From Rhexocercosporidium sp. MPI-PUGE-AT-0058 (Eukaryota > Ascomycota > Leotiomycetes > Helotiales), in NCBI GenBank assembly GCA_020746875.1, contig JAGTJL010000011.1:186001-250000 (forward strand): a stretch of 64,000 bases of DNA, read 5' to 3'. The notes beneath the pieces were generated by a model that made no database searches, had not been told where the DNA came from, and was given only the letters and a program-made list of their open reading frames with translations. Below are positions 43,621 to 54,835 of this stretch, one piece after another. The stretch's first letter is position 1. Every line of letters begins with the position of its first letter. Made by a program: the position numbers and the translations under genes.

Positions 43621-44125
43621 TCAGCATGTATATTTTAGTGGGCAATAAATAGCACCCACCAATTCCTTTTGAGCATCCACAACAGTTCTGTTGAAGTCTT
43701 TGTACTTTTCTGCAGTGAAGCCTTCAAAAAGAATCGTCCCTTCTGTTTTCCAAGAGTTGTGCGTATGAAAAACAAACTGAGGTTGAAAATTCGACCAATC
43801 GCGGTAGTTTATGTTAGCCTGAATTGTGGAGTGCGGCGCAGCACATGTCAACCTCAAATCCCATCCAAAAGTCTGGACTTATTAGTTCTAAGTCTCGGAT
43901 AACTCTTGTTGATGGTGCACAGTTGTTACAAAGGTTGACTGTCCTTGATCGACTGGCAGCAATTGAAGCTTTGGTCAATGGCCAGTTTTTTGGGCGATAG
44001 GAAGAGGTATCAAAATCAGCCTTTGCGTGGAATTGGCGATGGGTAGAGGACCACTCATCCTCAGCTGCTGGAATCTTATTGCAGTCATGGCATCTTCGCA
44101 GACTGGTAAGCCATACATCAAATAA
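43621..44125 (-). pseudogene. Possible coding remnant, minus strand
   Basis: From 44125 downward one frame is open and protein-like (CHDCNKIPAAEDEWSSTHRQ, then NLCNNCAPSTRVIRDLELIS and FWMGFE). A second frame continues ANINYRDWSNFQPQFVFHTH to a stop at 43621. The two join in frame if 34 nt (43819-43852, GT at the start and AG at the end) are removed, which is too short for a normal intron, or if a longer intron with a donor further upstream is used. No ATG opens the first part, and its start region overlaps the plus-strand gene at 44087. It has two CxxC pairs. I do not recognise it; a decayed gene is my best reading. Confidence 0.3.
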
Positions 44126-45127
44126 TTAGATTTGAACAGAAAGTAACAAGCGTTCTCAGCAAATCCCCTTCAGCGCCTTTCACAGCAGCCTAGCCCAACT
44201 CCATTACACGCTGAATACAAACGCAATGTTTTCATTTCAGAAGCAATACCATCATCCTCCTCTGTAGAAAGTCCAACCTTTGAGGGTTCTCTGGCTTTCA
44301 CTACCATATCATCCTCCCCCACGCTACCCAACCTAACTCTCGCCTCTCAAATCTTCTCTTCTGCACCCGCAGAAACTGTATTCATCTTCTCGGGCGATAT
44401 TCTCGCAGAATCTCACCCCATAACCCTCCTCTTAACAAGCAAAACATGTACCCAGAATCCCATCGTCTCAATTACCGCTTCAATCACCACACTCCCTGTA
44501 TCATGGGTTGACCACGATGGCGTCACGAGCTCATACACCGATGTGCGCTGCATGGTGTTCGGCAGTGGGGGTCGGTCCTCAACGTATTCTGCTGAGGGGA
44601 CAGGTGGGTGGGGGAGTGTTAGAGGTAGGCCGGGACTGGTGTGGACGTTTACAGATTCGTATACCCGCTTGGGCCCGACGACGCAGAATCCGTGGGGTAG
44701 TGGCACCGCGATGTGGATTAATCCTATTCCGACGACGCTGCCGCGGTTTGTAGTTGAGGGGAATCGGACGGTGCAGTTTGGCGGCTCGGTGAACTTCGGG
44801 AATGAGATGGCTAGTGTAACGACTGATGAGAGAGGTGGGGGATGGTTGGCTGTGGGTGAAACGTCGGCTACTGTTCCTGGTTGGCCTATGATCACGAAGG
44901 GGCCGGTGGTGGGAAGTGATCTAGGGGGTGCGTATCCGCTTGATGGCATGGTGGCTGGAGGTGCGGCGTTGATTGAGACGCAATGCTGTTCGATCTGCCA
45001 GAATGCTTCTCAAGCCGTCACTGCTTCAACGAAGGCGGGTACTGCGAGCTTGGGCGTAAATGGAAGTCAAAGATGGTATCTTTGGTTGTCTTGCTGGGCT
45101 GTGATCTTTCTGAATCTTTTCCAATGA
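44087..45127 (+). CDS. Hypothetical protein with hydrophobic C-terminus
   Basis: A 19-nt first exon (44087-44105) and exon 44151-45127 give 331 residues. The main frame is open from a TAA just upstream but lacks an ATG; the 45-nt intron (GTAAGC to AACAAG) supplies MASSQTAFSANPLQRL, which supports the splice. The N-terminal half is Ser/Thr/Pro-rich (SEAIPSSSSVESPTFEGSLA). The middle is Gly/Trp/Thr-rich and looks globular (WTFTDSYTRLGPTTQNPWG). The end is WYLWLSCWAVIFLNLF, a likely membrane segment or GPI-type signal, though no N-terminal signal peptide is present. Cys residues cluster near residue 285 (CCSICQ). No family is recognised. Confidence 0.6.
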
Positions 45128-45990
45128 TGGGGGCACATCAAGAGCCAGCACTTGGGAGTAGATTTGCGATCTCGAGAGTTGGATTTTAGATTGAAAGCAA
45201 GTCAAAGTTGCTTTCAACATCTTCATCATGAGAATGTACCACAGGCAATATGCTTCAAAGAGACAAATCTCTAAGATTTCTCAAATCAATGTAGTTTCTA
45301 TCGATCTGAAGAAGGCATTTTAGCGTAAGTCGCTTTTGTGTGAAGCGCTGCATGGATAGTCTTGTCATTGAACACATAAGAGGTGCTACAGAATGCATCT
45401 AGGCAGGCAAAACCTGTCCGGCATCGCTTCATGCAGTCAAAAAATTCACTGCAACTCTCTTATCATCATCACAGAGCTCATGTCTGCCATCATCTTCATA
45501 GATCTAATCCCAACGGAAATAGAATTGTAACTTGAGATTATAGGAATTATACATCCGAACTTCCGCCACTCGTAGCCTTAATCTGCCCACTGGTGCCCAG
45601 AAGCCAAGATCGAATATATGCGGCAATATCTAGTCAAGAATCTTGAGTATCGGCAGTTACACTCCGACCGATAGGCGGCAGGGCTCCCACTGGTAATTAT
45701 TACCCCAACCTGTTCCTCGGCTAATCATGTTTTGCCAAAACAATCGCTAACGGGGTGATGCTGCACAATTTGCAACCCCACATGGAGGTCTGAGGCTAAT
45801 GGTTATCAAGAATCAATGCAGAGATTCGATTCAAGATGTGTATATGGCGAAGGCCCGTCTTTTCACGGTAGTGTTATGCACTTTTCTTGAGTCAAGTCAA
45901 TGCCCATCGAGTTTTTCACATCAACATCGGGTCACGGCGATCAAATTCGTCTCTTCAGAATTCTCGGACAGAATCCTTAACCTTTGCGAA
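45128..45990. other. Intergenic, no gene seen
   Basis: Spacer and promoter of the DUF1996 gene. An in-frame extension of that gene reaches back to an ATG at 45799, but the signal peptide argues for the later start. Confidence 0.45.
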
Positions 45991-47107
45991 ATGAAGTGGA
46001 CTTCTCTTGTAATCCAAGCTGGGTTCTCCCAAGCAGCTCTGCGATTCGCCTGCTCAACAGTGTCCATCCAACGACTCGATCCTCTCGTAGAACCCGGCCA
46101 GATCCCCTCCGCACATGTCCATCAAATTGTCGGCGGAAATGCATTCAACGCAACTATGCAAGGCGATATTGGCGAGCAAGCCACTTGCACAACCTGCGCT
46201 TATACAGAAGATTCTTCGAACTACTGGACGGCGGCTATGTATTTCAGACATGAAAATGGCTCGTATAAACGTGTCCCGCAGTATCCGAATGCGCAATTGG
46301 GGTACGAGGGTCAAGATGCGCCGGATATCAAGGGTGGTATGACTGTGTATTATACGCAGAAGAACTTTACGTCGAATGGCGACCAGTATATCACTGCTTT
46401 CCCACCTGTACGTGGATATCTTCTCCGCATCACTGAATTCTTGAGCAACAGAAGAAGTATCGACTAATTTATAATAGGGATTTCGGATGACAGTCGGCAA
46501 CCCCACCACTAATTCTCTCGCCAGTCCAAAGTCGAATGTAGGCCTAGCATACACCTGTCTCGAGACAATCCTCACCCGCGGATTTGAGACCCCCGACTTC
46601 CCCAAAAAGCCATGTGCTGCGGGCATTATGGCAATCCACCACTTCCCCAGCTGCTGGGATGGCAAGAACGTTGACAGTCCTGACCATCAAGCACACATGT
46701 TCTCGAATCAACGAGGTGGTTTTCGCGAAGGTGATCCATGCCCAGCCTCACATCCAGTCCGCACGGCACAAGTCGCGTACGAAACGATGTGGAATACCAC
46801 AGCCTTTGCAGACATGTGGCCCAAAGATGGATCTCAACCATTCGTATGGTCGTATAGCGATACGAAGGGCTATGGCACGCATGCAGACTACCTGTTTGGT
46901 TGGAAGGGAGATAGTTTGCAGAGGGCGATGAATGACTCTTGTATGTTCCATAAGTGTGGGAGCCCTGGAATGCAGGGGATTTTGAAGACGCAGACGGTGG
47001 AGGAAATGAATAAGTGTGCTGTGGATCCGACGGTCATTGAGGATACGGAGGGGTGGGTTAGCGAGCTGCCGGGACAGAAGATTGCTCCTATGCAGTTCAG
47101 AGCTTGA
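45991..47107 (+). CDS. Secreted DUF1996 protein
   Basis: Exons 45991-46407 and 46478-47107 give 348 residues. The 70-nt intron has a GACTAAT branch site, and joining reads ITAFPP-GFRMTVGNP, the usual DUF1996 course. The start MKWTSLVIQAGFSQAALRF is a likely signal peptide. Family marks follow: RLDPLVEPGQIPSAHVHQIVGG (the D-P..PG..S.H.H...GG signature), CTTCAYTEDSSNYWTAAMYF, and HHFPSCWDGKNVDSPDHQAH. The C-terminus contains DYLFGWKGDSLQRAM. DUF1996 proteins are secreted fungal proteins, sometimes joined to WSC domains; none is joined here. Their biochemical role is not established, although the conserved His and Trp suggest binding of metal or sugar. An upstream ATG at 45799 would mask the signal peptide. 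Confidence 0.88.
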
Positions 47108-47669
47108 GGAATTGGGCTGACCGATAAATAATAACGGAAATGAGAAGATCAGGAGGCCACATCCGTTACGGTCGAAGCTCCGAGTTTGCATGTGACTATA
47201 GACTCGTTTATCTAATGTCTCTTGACTGTTGTTTTCTTCTCTCCAGAGTCGCCCAGCTCGCTAAATTCAGCACTCCTTATACACAATTCCTCGCTCTCAG
47301 GTCAACGATATGTGCATAAAAGAGATTCGGTTTGAGGGACATCCTGATATCTAAGTAGACTGCTGTCTAACGAACAGTCACACTGGTCCATTCATCAGGT
47401 AGGTACCTGCTTGGTTTGCAGATCACGTGGATCGATCGTCAGCTTACCAACGCCAAGATCACGTCAATTTTAGTAGCTGGGCTCTTTCTTCCGCAGCTCT
47501 ATCAACTCTTCAGCTCATGGGGTGAGCAGTGTATCTCCTCTAGAACAACATACCAATCATTCATTGTCGTTCAGTCTCAAAGAAAACGACGTAAAGGGAC
47601 GTCTTTGGCCTCATTGAGGTTGGTCATTCACAAGAGTCTTCCTGTTTCAGCTCCACTGAACCTCGGCAA
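47108..47669. other. Intergenic, promoter of the zinc-cluster gene
   Basis: No coding frame is convincing. It must contain the end of the DUF1996 transcript and the promoter of the Zn2Cys6 gene. Confidence 0.45.
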
Positions 47670-49479
47670 ATGTCAGCAAACACCTCGTCATCCTCGACTT
47701 CACCGTCAGTCGGAGTTGTATTAGCGGAGAGGCCAGCTACGATAGCAAATACATCCAAGACAAGGAAATCAAAACCTAAAGTCAGGACGGGATGCCTCAC
47801 CTGCAAGTTCGTATTAGCCCGTAGCCGAGAGGTACTCGATGGCACGCTAACGCTACATTAGAATACGGCGAGTCAAATGCGATGAAGCAAAGCCTCATTG
47901 CAATAGGTGCTTCAAAGCAGGTTTGACTTGCGATGGATATAAGAAGCCTTCAAAGTTGGCATCCAGGATACAACAGCGCCAAATTATTCTTCCGAAGAAG
48001 GTGGCTATACCGCGAGCCTCAAATACAGTCGCTCCGATACGCAGAATATACAGCGGAGTTGGGTTTGATGATCCCTTAGACGGACAATGTTTCCATATAT
48101 TTCTGGAAGAGACTGCTAGAGAAGTGTCTGGGACATTTCCGAGCACAATATGGGGACGACTGATCCCGCAAATCAGCGAAGTAGAACCATTTGTTCGACA
48201 TGCCATCATCGCAATCGGAGCTCTGGGCAAAGAGAGCAGATACAGTCGCCAGACCAAGAACCAAGGTTCCTTGACTCAAGGTTCTGACTACCAGTTCGCT
48301 CTGCAGCAGTACGACAAATCTCTCCGGGGCATGAGAGAAGCCATTGCTGCTGGGCAACATGATCTCCGGAAAGCGTTGATCGCATGTCTCCTGGTTTTCT
48401 GTTTCGAAGGAATGCTTGGAAACCAAGCAGCGGCAGCAATACATGCCCAGAGAGGATTGATGCTCCTTCACCAGTGGACAACTGGGAACAACCCGTTTGG
48501 GAAGCCTTTCCAGACCCAAAAGGATTGGCAAGATCAGATATTCGAAGAAGACCTGCTCGAGGCATTCAACGCACTGGACTCTCAAGTCCTACTTTTCATA
48601 GACACAAGAGACAATGCAGTCCACAGCCAGATCAAGACGAGCCAGAATAGCATAATTCAAAGCATGCCAAGAGAATTCACGAGTTTATCACAATCGAGAC
48701 AATTCTGGCAGCTCATCATGAATCGAAATTACCATTTCTGCAAATCCATTCAGCAGACCGATATGGCAAAGCTGAAAGAGGAGAGGGAAGACACGGAATG
48801 GCAAAGCTCAGTCGATATGAAGCATACCGAATTACTGCTGAGCGATACTCAGTCTGGAGGAGCATGGCCACTGAGGGAAGAGCATCTGCGTTATCGAGGG
48901 GACATCTTCCGCTGGATGACAGCCTTTGGGAATCTCTATGAAAGGATCATCGCGAGTGACAACGAGCGGGAGAAAGTCTGCGCCAGAATCCTACAGGTGC
49001 AAGCTCGCATCAGCAATATCATGCTTGCCGGAACGTTCTTCAATACGGAATGCGAATACGACATCTTCCTCCCAGAGTTCAACGATGTGGTAACCTTTTC
49101 CGAATCCATCCTGCCGTACATTCAGTCTACATACAACGGTACTGCGCCTCGCTTTAACGTCGATGTTGGAATCGTAGCAGCACTCTTTCTCGTTGGTTCT
49201 CGCTGCAGAGACGATCCCATTAGGCAACGTGCCATCGACATGTTGTTCGCTGCCAACTATCGGGAAGGAATATGGGATGCACTTGCAGTTGCCCATGTTG
49301 CTCGTTGGTTACGAAGCTTGGAAATCAAGGACGTAGAGCCGGGTGATTGGATACCTGAAGAGAAGCGGGCCGTCTTGAGCGCGATTAATATCGATTTATA
49401 TCGCAGGAGAGAGGCTTTAGGCGCTGTGCAGAAGACAGCAGACGGAGTAATGGAGAGCAGGACAGTCATCGTGTGGTAG
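47670..49479 (+). CDS. Zn2Cys6 transcription factor
   Basis: Exons 47670-47806 and 47862-49479 give 584 residues. The zinc cluster is split by a 55-nt intron (branch site GCTAAC): GCLTCK before it and IRRVKCDEAKPHCNRC after it. Joining gives six cysteines at about 42, 45, 52, 59, 62 and 69 with the spacing 2-6-6-2-6, preceded by a basic SKPKVRTG. The rest resembles the fungal factor domain of the Upc2/sterol-type or general DUF3468 kind (FDDPLDGQCFHIFLEETAREV, VRHAIIAIGALGK, KALIACLLVFCFEGMLGN). It is a nuclear regulator with unknown targets. Nearby plus-strand metabolic genes (52018 to 57446) are possible targets by position only. Confidence 0.9.
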
Positions 49480-50717
49480 AAGTCAGCGGAGCAAGCTGAT
49501 AGATTCTATCTACGTCCTCGCATGTCCCCAGAATGATATCTAAAGCCGCTTTCTGTGTGACCTGTTGATGTGCACTATCGATATCTATTTCAGTAGAATA
49601 CACGTACGCAACTGGCAAAGAACTGTTATGCTGCAGGATGCTGAATTCGCTTTGATTACAAACCCATAATATTCCCGAAGACTGCGTGTCTCGGCTCCAA
49701 GTTCTAAGTGCAAGTTTGACAGTCGAAGACTCTTCCCATTTGAGGAATGAAGTGCATTTGCGGCGCATGTCTACATCTGAACGCTTGCAACTTCAAGTCG
49801 GCCGAGACTATAATTTCGAGTACAAAGGGTGATTAGGTTGGACTCAATCACTGTCTGCAAATTGCTTCGAGGTATGGGGCCATTTCAGCCGCTTGACCTG
49901 CAGCATCTCCAACCGCCCCCATTCAACATGTCAATACGACCGCCCCCATTTTCCTCATTATCCCTCATCCGGGCCAACATCTGCGGGTCATCCCGCTGCA
50001 TACCATGCAAGCACTTTGCCACTGATGTATGTTATCAATATTCATTGACAAAGGCTGCGCCATTTAGATGGCGATGCAGCACAAGATGAATCCGGACCGC
50101 TGACAGTCTTTCTCAAAACTTCTCACATTACAACCCGGAAACACGAAAGTATGTTTCCTACGTGAAGGCGTGCATACTCTTGTTTGTGGGATCTGAGTAC
50201 AGTCACGTTGTTCGCTTGGACATCCGAGACAACGAATCACCATCCTCATCAACGCCAAGGCTGGGGTCCAAAAGGTGGGTGAGCAACCAAACGAAGCGAG
50301 AAGGATCGTCACCAAATCAGGGGCCATATGTGACCCTGACAACGCGGGTCACACTGCAGCCCTGGACAACCTATCATGACCCCGCCATGCTGTGATTGAG
50401 ATTCGCTATGTGAGATCGCTGCGAGGAAATCCATTCGTGGAGTGAGGGCAGTCACATTGTGAATTGCGTTGGGGCCACAATCACAATCCAACATGTAGCC
50501 GCCGAAGTAGGAGAGTTTACAGTCATGAGTAGTGCTTCGATATGGTGCAAGGTGAAAGGGTGAACCTGGGAATTCTTTCAAGAAGAGAGTTATATAAATA
50601 CGGCTTGGCCTGCTCTGAGGTATTCATCGAAACACAAGTCAAATAACTTCCAGCACATAGAAGTTGAGTATCTGGCTGGACCTCCTCAGATCCCACTTTA
50701 AATTTCTTCAAGCAAAC
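49480..50717. other. Intergenic with a doubtful minus-strand frame
   Basis: A 100-codon minus-strand frame (49768 down to 49466) overlaps the end of the zinc-cluster gene. It reads like folded protein in places (SGILWVCNQSEFSILQHNSS) but has no partner exon and no family. The repeat ACCGCCCCCATT occurs at 49912-49923 and 49939-49950. Nothing else is recognised. Confidence 0.4.
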
Positions 50718-51278
50718 ATGCGTCTCACCCTTTCGGCTCTCCCACTGGCCCTCATCGGCGTCCTCTTATTCTTCAGCACCTCGGTTGCTGCAAACCCAGC
50801 CCGACCCAAGACGACCAAGAAAACCACTACCACAGCGGCGAAGACAACCTCAACTGCAGTCGCCACACCATCTCCAAAGCCTCTTCATGGCTGCGGAGTA
50901 GTCGTTCAGAGATGGGGTCTAGACTCCTACGAAACATTCGACTCATACTAGTTCGTATCATTCATCCCTTTACTTACTCCCAACTAACGAGATGCCATCA
51001 GCGAGAGCAACGGCAAGGAGTTCTTCCACCAAGCTACCATCGGCAGCACCACGCCCGGCGAAGAACTCGTGCCTATTCAAGTCGGCTCCAACATCTTGCA
51101 CATCTACAACACTGAGAATCCAGTCTATACTGGTCTTTCACCCGGAGCTCATGATCCGGGAAAGTTGAGCTTTGTGTGGGGGAGTCAGAAATTCGATTCG
51201 TTTTCGGCCGGCACGCCGTGCATGAATAATGCTTTTCCGGCTGTCAACTTTACTTGCAGCTTTCAGTGCGATCGGTAG
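50718..51278 (+). CDS. Small secreted protein, candidate effector
   Basis: Exons 50718-50950 and 51002-51278 give 169 residues. The signal peptide is clear: MRLTLSALPLALIGVLLFF followed by STSVAANP. A Thr/Lys-rich linker of about 25 residues (KKTTTTAAKTTSTAV) comes next. The mature part has four cysteines: one in LHGCGVV, one in GTPCMNN, and two in NFTCSFQC at the end, enough for two disulfides. It contains HIYNTENPVYTGLSPG and a possible N-glycosylation site (NFT). I know no named family for it. Size, secretion and cysteine content fit the loose class of effector candidates, which is a description rather than a function. An earlier in-frame ATG at 50664 would bury the signal peptide. Confidence 0.75.
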
Positions 51279-52017
51279 TCAAGTAGCATGGGGTTAAAGA
51301 CAGGTAAGAGTAAGCATGGAAGGCTAGGACTAGTCGTTGGGGCTTTTGGAGAGGTTGGCGAGGTTGGTGACATTTGGGAAGTTAGAGGCATGATCTAGTT
51401 ATATTTCCTAACGTGCTGTTCCTAGCAGAAATACATGACTTTTTACATTGCTTCACTATCATTTTGTTAATCCATATTTAGTCGTTCGGTGCTCTGCTCT
51501 GTGCTTATGGGAATCGAGTTGTCAGAATTTAGCATTCTAGGAAGGTACTCGAATTTGATATGTAGAGCTCTCGACTGCTTCCCCTATGCTAGCTGAATGT
51601 CTGTAAAAGTGCGACCTCAGAACTAGAAATAGAATCTAATCCCAATTCACAAACTTTGAAAGCGACAGCGTGAGTCCTATGTATTGTGGGGACAGGAAAG
51701 CAACCCGCCGAAGTTCGATCGAAGGGTAATTCTCAAGAAAGCATTTCGAACTCTCAAATGAATATTCTGTTTGATGGAATGGCAAACTCGCCAGACAAGT
51801 CAATTCTGCCTCTTGTCCTTTCAGAGTCTTCTTCTAGAAATCGTCAAGAGTATCGTAAGTTTGAGCACCCAAAACAATGAGAACTGCCGAGGCGAGTAGA
51901 CTAAGGGGAGAAGTTCGATGACTCAGCGATCACTGCCCGCTTCAAACCCCCCAAAGATTATTTCTTGCTAGAACTTAACCAGCTTCATTAACAAGGCATC
52001 TACGAGAAAATTTACCA
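51279..52017. other. Intergenic, no gene seen
   Basis: Spacer between the small secreted protein and the MmgE/PrpD gene. A short plus-strand frame at 51686-51880 has no support. Confidence 0.45.
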
Positions 52018-53536
52018 ATGGCAACGAAACACCTGGGATCGTGGGTGTGTGACCTCGAATACTCAAACATACCGACAAATGTCATCCAAGCCGCAGTTCG
52101 CAGTTTCTACAACTGGGCTGGCTGCTCCATCGGCGGAAGCAAACATCCGGGGACAACCATTGCTGCATATTCCCTATTCTTTGGAAAGCTGAAAACCCTT
52201 GCTGAATTTCAAAGTACAACTCATTATCACCTTTCTTCGGTCCTCCAACTTCATCGATTCTTGGGAGTCAAGGCAATGTGAGGATCGATGCCCAGCATGC
52301 AGCGTTGCTGAACGGCATTGCGTCTCACGTACATGATTATGACGACACACATCTAGATACTATCATCCACCCAACTGGACCTGTAGCCAGTGCGTTGCTG
52401 GCCGTTGCCGAATGGAGAGGTCCGTTTTCGGGAAAAGAGTTTCTGGTTGCTCTGATCGCTGGGATTGAAGCTGAGTGTAAACTGGGGCTCGCGGTGTGGC
52501 CGGAGCATTATGATGTTGGATGGTAAGACTCCGGAGTATCTTGATTACTTCAAGTCCTCACTCATGCCTTTCTACGATCACTGAAATATCCAGGCATATA
52601 ACATCAACAACCGGATCCATTGGCGCAGCAGTTGCTGTGTCCAAACTACTTTCTTTATCACTTGACCAGACAACACACGCCATTGGAATTGCAGCAACAC
52701 AAGTGACCGGACTCCGAGAAATGTTTGGATCGCACACAAAGTCCTTTCATGCCGGCCGTGCTGCGCAGAATGGTCTGATGGCTGCAATTCTCGCTGAAGG
52801 AGGCTATACGAGCAGCGAACAAGCACTCGAAGCAAAACGGGGTTGGGCGAATGTCGTCGGTGTTACGAAGGAGAACAATGGTCAGGATCTCGAAAGGTGG
52901 TTAGGGATAGGGGACGCAGCTAACATCTACGGTTTGGGTTTGGCAATTCCTGAGTTGGGGAGGTGGGAGACTTTGCGCAACAGCTTCAAGCCATTTCCTT
53001 GTAGTATTGTCATTCATCCTATCATTGACGCTTGCTGTCAGCTTCACGATAAAATTTTGGAGCGGAAGCTGGACATAAATGATATTCAGGCCGTACATGC
53101 GCAAGTTCATCCTTTGGTCTTGGAACTTACTGGGAAGCGGCTCCCGAGAGATGGACTGGAAGCCAAGTTCAGTGTATATCATGGTGCAGCGATTGGGCTG
53201 CTATTTGGCAAGGCAAGTCTATCAGAATATGAAGATGTTGTTGTTCAAGACATGGAGGTCATCACGGTCCGCGATAAAGTTGATGCTGAAGCGCGTCCCG
53301 GCGTTCGACCACACGAGGCAACTGTCAAAGTCACGATGAATAACGGAACAGTTTTAGAGAGGAAAATCAACCACGCGGTAGGAAGCCTGGAAGCTCCGAT
53401 GGACGACGAGATGCTGAAGCGAAAATTTGAAGACCAATGTCGCCCGATATTGGGAAATGGGGTTAAAGCTGCCAGCGAAGCTTGTTGGAACATCGAGACA
53501 GCGACTGATGTTGCCCAAGTTGTTGTTCTTTTATGA
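52018..53536 (+). CDS. MmgE/PrpD family enzyme
   Basis: Proposed exons 52018-52164, 52215-52522 and 52594-53536 give 465 residues, the family norm. Matching features: NWAGCSIGGSKHPGTTIA, LSPFFGPPTSSILGSQG, ALLNGIASHVHDYDDTHL (with the D-Y-D-D-T and H expected at the active site), IIHPTGPVASALLAVAEW, and TGSIGAAVAVSKLL, then the smaller lid domain. The family includes 2-methylcitrate dehydratase and cis-aconitate decarboxylase; the substrate here is not evident. The first intron needs a GC donor (GCATAT, 52165) because no GT exists between 52114 and 52211 and homology requires joining TTIA to YNSLSPFFG. If that donor is not used, the gene is broken. The second intron is standard. Confidence 0.8.
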
Positions 53537-53923
53537 CGAATGTAGTCAAAAATAGGAACATCTACAGACATTTAGATTTTTGGACCTCAAAAAGACTTGA
53601 AATTCTGTGCCAAGAATGTGAGGATGAGCTGACATCTTGGCCGAATCGTCCTTGTGTTATCACGGCGCAGCGTCAGTCCAGATGCGGAGTATCCACTCCT
53701 GGCGATCTCCAAATTTGGGATTCAGCCTTATGCAAGATTGATACGCGTTGAGGAAACCATTGGCTGTTGCTGACTCAAACTGCGAGTCTACAAGTGCCAT
53801 GGCTTACGTCAGGTATAAGTGAGTGGCACAGAAAGCTTACACTTGTATAACTTAAATCTCAAGCACGCTGCACCTGTACAGTTTCATTTATTCGATTCTG
53901 CCTCACGAACCTTGAACTTCATA
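53537..53923. other. Short intergenic spacer
   Basis: 387 bp between the MmgE/PrpD gene and the sulfotransferase-like gene, same strand. Nothing recognised. Confidence 0.45.
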
Positions 53924-54835
53924 ATGACAGATGTGACAGATCAACAAATCCGCGACGAGCTCTTCAGCGGCGACCAAAACATCGATCGTCAAAAATGCAA
54001 GCGTGTTGTTCCTCTACGAGTCCTAAATCTTTCCATGCCTCGGACAGGAACAATGTGTAAGTACCTCGGACACATTAAATCTTAGATCCGTAGCTTAGAA
54101 TCGGTATAATTCTGACGAATCACAGCAATGAAAATGGCACTCGAAATGCTCGGTTATCATGAAGTCTACCACTTCTTTAACACCTTTAACAATCTTCAAG
54201 ATCACGATATGTGGATCCCTCTCCTGAAAGCGAAATACTCCCCCAGGGCACCCACTGTAGACTGGCGGACTGAGTTCGACAAACTCCTCGGCCACTGCGA
54301 AGCTGTCAGCGACACACCCGCTATTTTCTTCGCTCCTGAGCTCATTGCTGCTTACCCCGACGCGAAAGTCATTCTCGTAGAGCGAGATGTCGATGCGTGG
54401 TGCAAGAGTATGGAGATCGTCAGTAGTGGCGTATTCAACCCCTTCGTTAGAGCATTCGCTATCCTGGATCCGCAATTTATGGGGAGGCTTGTAGGAACGA
54501 GTGGACAATGGGTTGTGGGCGAATTTCACGCGAGTACGGAGCAGGAGTTCTCGGCGAATGCGAAAGGTACCTATCTGAGGCATTATGAGCTTGTAAGGAG
54601 TCTGGTGCCGAAAGAGAGGCTGTTGGAATATAGGCTTGGGAGCGGCTGGGAACCGTTGTGTGGGTTTCTGGGGAAGGAGGTTCCAAAGATAGAGTTCCCG
54701 AGACTGAATGAGGGGAAGGTTATGCAGAGGAGGGTTGATCTGTTGATTAGGAGGAGTGGGTTTAGGGCGTTGCAGAATTTGGTAACGGGGTTGGTTCCAA
54801 TTGTTGCAGTTGTCTGGTATTGGTTGAGACGATAA
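53924..54835 (+). CDS. Sulfotransferase-like P-loop protein with C-terminal membrane segment
   Basis: Exons 53924-54056 and 54126-54835 give 280 residues. The 69-nt intron splits the phosphate-binding loop: LNLSMPRTGTM before it and SMKMALEMLGYHEVYH after it, giving PRTGTMS at residues 39-45, the 5' phosphosulfate-type loop of the fungal sulfotransferase-like family (often mislabelled NAD-dependent epimerase). The second mark is AAYPDAKVILVERDVDAWCKSM, the 3' phosphate-binding strand. The C-terminus LVTGLVPIVAVVWYWLRR is a membrane segment near the end, typical of this family and giving a tail-anchored form. Relatives occur in many copies in ascomycetes; true activity is rarely known. Start: the ATG at 53924 is followed by an acidic leader, and an upstream ATG at 53819 is less likely. 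Confidence 0.85.

Noticed and set aside
49466..49768. A 100-codon minus-strand frame at the end of the zinc-cluster gene
   Set aside because: Some segments look protein-like, but no family, partner exon or promoter is evident and it overlaps a real gene.
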